A stretch of DNA of 64,000 nucleotides, from positions 33,916,001 to 33,980,000 of the forward strand of contig JAYKKT010000091.1 of the NCBI GenBank assembly GCA_036023115.1. Direction: 5' to 3'. Of this stretch, positions 60,695 to 64,000 are shown in pieces. Made by a program: the position numbers and the translations under genes. Positions within the stretch are counted from its first letter, which is position 1; every line of letters starts with the position of its first letter. Under the pieces are notes generated by a model that was not told where the DNA came from, did no database searches, and was given only the letters and a program-made list of their open reading frames with translations. Origin of the DNA: Brasenia schreberi. Lineage: Eukaryota; Streptophyta; Magnoliopsida; Nymphaeales; Cabombaceae.

Positions 60695-61275
60695 TGGGTA
60701 CGCTAACTACTTGTATGGTTACAATTATGGGAGAAGGCAAAAGTTTCATTTTCACAATGGGTGTATAAAACATGTGGGTGCTTTGTCAACTAATCTGTGT
60801 GTGTGTGTGTGCACGTGTGCAAACATACACACAAAAGTTAGGCTCACTAGTTGTATGGTAACATCTATTGAAGAAGGCAAAAGTTTCATTTTCACAATGG
60901 AACTTGTATAAAACATGTGGGTGCGTGAGCAAGGTAACATCTATTGAAGAAGGCAAAAGTTTCATTTTCACAATGGAACTTGTATAAAACATGTGGGTGC
61001 TTTGTCAACTAGTCTGTGTGTGTGTGCATGCGCGCAAACATACACACAAAAACTAGGCTCACTAGTTGCAAGGTAACATCTATTGAAGAAGGCAAAAGTT
61101 TCATTTTCACAATGGAACTTGTATAAAACACGTGGGTGCTTTGTCAACTAGTCGTGTGTGTGTGTGCACGCGTGCAAACATACACACAAAAACTAGGCTT
61201 ACTAGTTGTAAGGTAACATCTATTGAAGAAGGCAAAAGTTTCATTTTCACAATGGAACTTGTATAAAACATCTAA
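60695..61275. repeat. five-unit tandem array with alternating purine-pyrimidine blocks
   Basis: The core GGCAAAAGTTTCATTTTCAC, with ATCTATTGAAGAA before it and GGAACTTGTATAAAACATG after it in most copies, recurs near 60736, 60872, 60950, 61090 and 61228. Units are about 140 bp, but one is only about 77 bp. Between cores lie TGTGTGTGTGCACGCGTGC and CATACACACA blocks, each an imperfect palindrome. No frame is conserved. Confidence 0.85.
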
Positions 61276-61349
61276 TCTTTTGCTTGGATCACGTTAAGAG
61301 ATGTGGCTTCTTGGTGGAACTTGTAATGAATAGTTCATATAAATGCAAT

Positions 61350-61458
61350 AGCCCACCTATTTAAGGGGTCGTCGATTCACAAGATGAAAGTCATGAGTTC
61401 AATACCGAGGACATACATATGCTTCAACGTTTCCATTCGTAAAAAAAAAAAAAAAAAA
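61350..61458 (+). mobile_element. SINE with poly(A) tail (family A)
   Basis: Plus-strand copy: CCACCTATTTAAGGGGTCG, GATTCACAAGATGAAAGTC, B-box-like GAGTTCAATACC, then an 18-base A tract at 61441-61458. This copy shows that the family A repeats are tailed retroposons. A second partial piece (GTCATGAGTTCGGGAATGC) follows at 61475-61530. Confidence 0.6.
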
Positions 61459-61530
61459 GAAAGAAAAGAGCGTCCAAGATAAAGGTCATGAGTTCGGGAA
61501 TGCATCTCGCTTCAGCCTAACCAAAAAAAG

Positions 61531-63255
61531 AAAAGAACGTCCAATCTTATCTTCCATGAGATGAAATCTACATTATCACATGGAGAAAAGCTGCCAGCAT
61601 CATTTTAAGATTGATAGACGTTATATGACAGTACATATGATAAGGGTGTTTGACAGCGCAAGGACACCAAAGACTTGAATTCCCGATTTGAGCTTCACAT
61701 GACCAGGTTCAATGCATACACAAGTAAGTCCAGGTTCCATGGATCTATTATGGAGGAATAACGGCTAGTGCCCAAGCAAGTGGGTCCTGTACATCATCTC
61801 GGTAATTATGCAGCTCAATAGTTTGATTTGGTTTGTTCATCACAAAGAGTACTCAATCAACTGATGGGAGAAACAACCAACCAGCTGGTCAATTGAGCAT
61901 GAACCGAAACCATTCAGCTGAGGGCCGGAAACGAGCAGCACAAACGGACCAGGGGCTGTTTGCAGCTTGCTCGCCAACTTAAGTACATATATTCAGCTGT
62001 CCTTTGATCTGGTTTGACACAAATCCAGCTATAGATGAACTGAAAATGGCTGTCCAGGTAGTCCGCATCTTCACAGACGTCTATCTCACGGAACAAGGAA
62101 GATCTAGACCTGTTATTGTTTTGACTCATATTCCCGCGTTCCCAATAAATCAAATACATGCATTAAGATACAAACGCTTCTTATTCCACAACAACAAAAG
62201 TACTTTTTCATTCTTTAGTATGTTAGGAAATTCTGTTTGAAAAAGAAAATGTCTCGTACCCATACTAATGGATTCAAGTCATGGATTACAATGCACAAGA
62301 TCTTGTAGCACTTACCAATGAGGTCCTATTAATTAGTATTACACAAAAGAAATCAATTAGGGACGTTGCTAGTTAAAATGTTTGTTTTAACATACAATTT
62401 TCATTAAAAAAATGAAATACCCTTGAACTTAATTAGCAAAAGCATCTTTTCATTATGCAGCTTTGAATACGTACATACTCATTTAATTAATCTTATAAAA
62501 GCTGAAGTGATCATGTAGTATATTTTCGCAGCTTGACTCTGAGTCACAAATTTCAATATTAAATGAAACTTGACCCAATTGAGTTGAACTTGGTATACAA
62601 ATATTGAAATTGGAGTCTGATTATCTGATGGATTCAGATCTGGTACAGGGTCGGATTTAAAATATCAAACACTGAATCCATATCTTGTTAATTTATTCCT
62701 GTTTAAGCTTCCAAATCATGCTAGTTGTGTTCAGATCATCGATGCCCAGTCTTAAAACCCACAACACGATTGACATCGATTAATGTTTTGAAAAATAGAA
62801 CAATGACCACCCGTTAACGACTCGAGAGGCAGAATGCTTTGTATGATGTGATCAACAAGTGAACCCCACCAAATAATATTAGTAAACACAAGTAAATAGA
62901 TAGAATGCCAAAGGACAGCGTAGGTGATATAATTCCAAGACAAGTTGACAAGTATATGCTAGGTTCCTATTTGTGTCAAGTAACTAACATGGTTTTGTGA
63001 GTGCATATAAATGGGAAGAGATTAAGCAAAATTAAAGTTAATCTACAAGAAGAAACATACGATAATGAAATCGACAGCAAAGAATGTGATATAATAAACT
63101 TTATTACTTGATAGTATGTCGCACGAACACACCTCAATCTTTCAACCACAAAATGATACGCAGGAACAGTTACAGTAGCCTAGTGTACGGGAACAAGTAG
63201 ATATTACCCAATCCATCATTCAATCCATAAACTGAAACTAAGCACCATCAATCAA
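61531..63255. other. intergenic and 3' flank of the ankyrin-repeat gene
   Basis: No gene recognised. Frames here are short with no family signal. The right part, next to 63259, is probably the 3' UTR of the minus-strand ankyrin gene. Confidence 0.4.
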
Positions 63256-63258
63256 CTA

Positions 63259-63473
63259 TCAGCTCTCAGATGTTGAAGAACCATCCCCGGCAGAAGACTG
63301 GCATTCCTCTCGGAGCCTCTTAATTTCATAAGCCCATTCCAAGCCAGGACAGTAGTGCAAGGGAGGATTGAACCTAAAATCCTCGACGTCAGGTGGCAAG
63401 AAGGCGCCATTCTCGATCAGAAATTCTACTGCTGCTTTCTTTCTAGCCTTTGCCGCATTGTGCAGAGGAGTCC
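63259..63473 (-). CDS. last exon of a phytochrome-interacting ankyrin-repeat protein (PIA1/2-like)
   Basis: Minus-strand terminal exon, acceptor ATGACAG at 63474-63480 and stop TGA at 63259-63261. It encodes the end of an ankyrin repeat (TPLHNAAKARKKAAVEFL), then ENGAFLPPDVEDFRFNPPLHY, CPGLEWAYE and a Ser-rich tail. This order matches the C terminus of Arabidopsis PIA1/PIA2, small ankyrin proteins reported to bind phytochrome. The split first codon needs one base from the previous exon; a T would give Trp (GWTPLH), as in the family. The rest of the gene lies upstream on this strand, beyond the window or behind the RTE copy at 63745. Confidence 0.82.
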
Positions 63474-63744
63474 CTGTCATTGATCATTGAGAAAATTTGA
63501 GAAGTGAAGCTGGCTTATGACACTTTCAGACAGACACGGAAGCAAAAACAGAATCAACCAGAACAGTCACTATGACCAAAACCAAAACTAAGATTTTTAT
63601 CACGAAAGTCTGGTCGGCTAAATGGACTCTTAGCTCCTAAAGTTCAATCTTGTGTATATTAGCAGCATTTAACTCATAACAAGGGAGATTATGCTTTCTT
63701 GTTTGACAAATCAAGAATTTATTGCAAGTACGATAGCATCTACA

Positions 63745-64000
63745 AACTCCACCCATGTAAAGGATCACCCTTGCATAGTCGGTTCCAAGCCCAGATAAAG
63801 GAGGAGGATTGTGTTAGGCTTCCAACAGTCAGCGTAAAACTTTATCGGATTTTTATACTATGGATTATACAAATTATAAGCATTGCGTTGAGACGTCCCT
63901 CTTAGATACGCAATGTAAACCCCAAATGCAGTAAAACATAAACAAAGACCTCTACATTCTCGCCCGAATATAGTGAATCAATTGTAAAGAAGGTCAAAGC
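63745..64000 (+). mobile_element. RTE-type LINE 5' end, copy 5, cut by window edge
   Basis: Starts AACTCCACCCATG and follows the family 5' UTR (AAGGAGGAGGATTG, CAGCGTAAAACTTTATCGG, AAATGCAGTAAAACATAAAC) to the window end. It lies antisense just upstream of the PIA-like last exon, probably in the preceding intron. Confidence 0.8.

Noticed and set aside
60695..61275. A CRISPR-like array
   Set aside because: Plant nuclear context, unequal units, repeated spacers and no associated genes. It is an ordinary tandem duplication.
61914..62240. Overlapping frames on both strands
   Set aside because: No motif, no partner exons, and both strands are open over the same bases by chance.

Overview
This window is nuclear DNA from a flowering plant. 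It holds multi-exon genes with long AT-rich introns, plant-only families (a WCRKC thioredoxin, AVT1-type and ABCG3-type transporters, a PIA-type ankyrin protein, an IDA-like peptide precursor), CT/GA and AT microsatellites, and many retrotransposon copies. I cannot place it below angiosperm level from sequence alone. Coordinates were read by eye, so repeat edges are approximate. Exon junctions and target-site duplications were checked base by base.

Layout. At 0.16-2.1 kb lies a broken ABCG3-like half-transporter gene. From 2.1 to 11 kb there are no convincing genes, only dispersed repeats. From 11.4 to 28.8 kb the DNA is dominated by one family of RTE-type LINEs. There are two copies with both ends and target-site duplications (11436-14920 on + and 23963-28826 on -), one copy that has lost its 3' end (18790-about 21905), and one young 5'-truncated copy (24151-25736) nested inside the minus-strand copy with its own 14-bp duplication. 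From 29 to 33 kb there are SINEs, a non-autonomous DNA element and a small intronless gene for a secreted IDA-like peptide (30614-30943).

From 33.1 to 35.6 kb is a complete five-exon gene for a plastid-type thioredoxin-like 3 (WCRKC) protein, including an 18-nt exon. From 38.9 to 53.6 kb, on the minus strand, is a complete 13-exon gene for an AVT1-type amino acid transporter. All 13 exons join in frame, but only if the intron at 42359-44739 is a minor-spliceosome (U12) AT-AC intron. It follows a 20-nt exon and has near-consensus U12 donor and branch sites.

From 54.9 to 61.5 kb there are decayed RTE remnants, a 163-bp RTE mini-element made of just the two ends, DNA elements that carry tRNA-like inserts, SINEs and two tandem arrays. 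At 63.26-63.47 kb is the last exon of a minus-strand gene like phytochrome-interacting ankyrin-repeat protein 1/2. Another RTE 5' end begins just upstream of that exon and runs off the window.

The genes show no sign of forming a shared pathway. This is an ordinary gene-sparse plant region. The most notable points are the U12 intron with its micro-exon, the divergent IDA-like peptide, the nested LINE history and the RTE mini-element. I found no undescribed multi-gene system.
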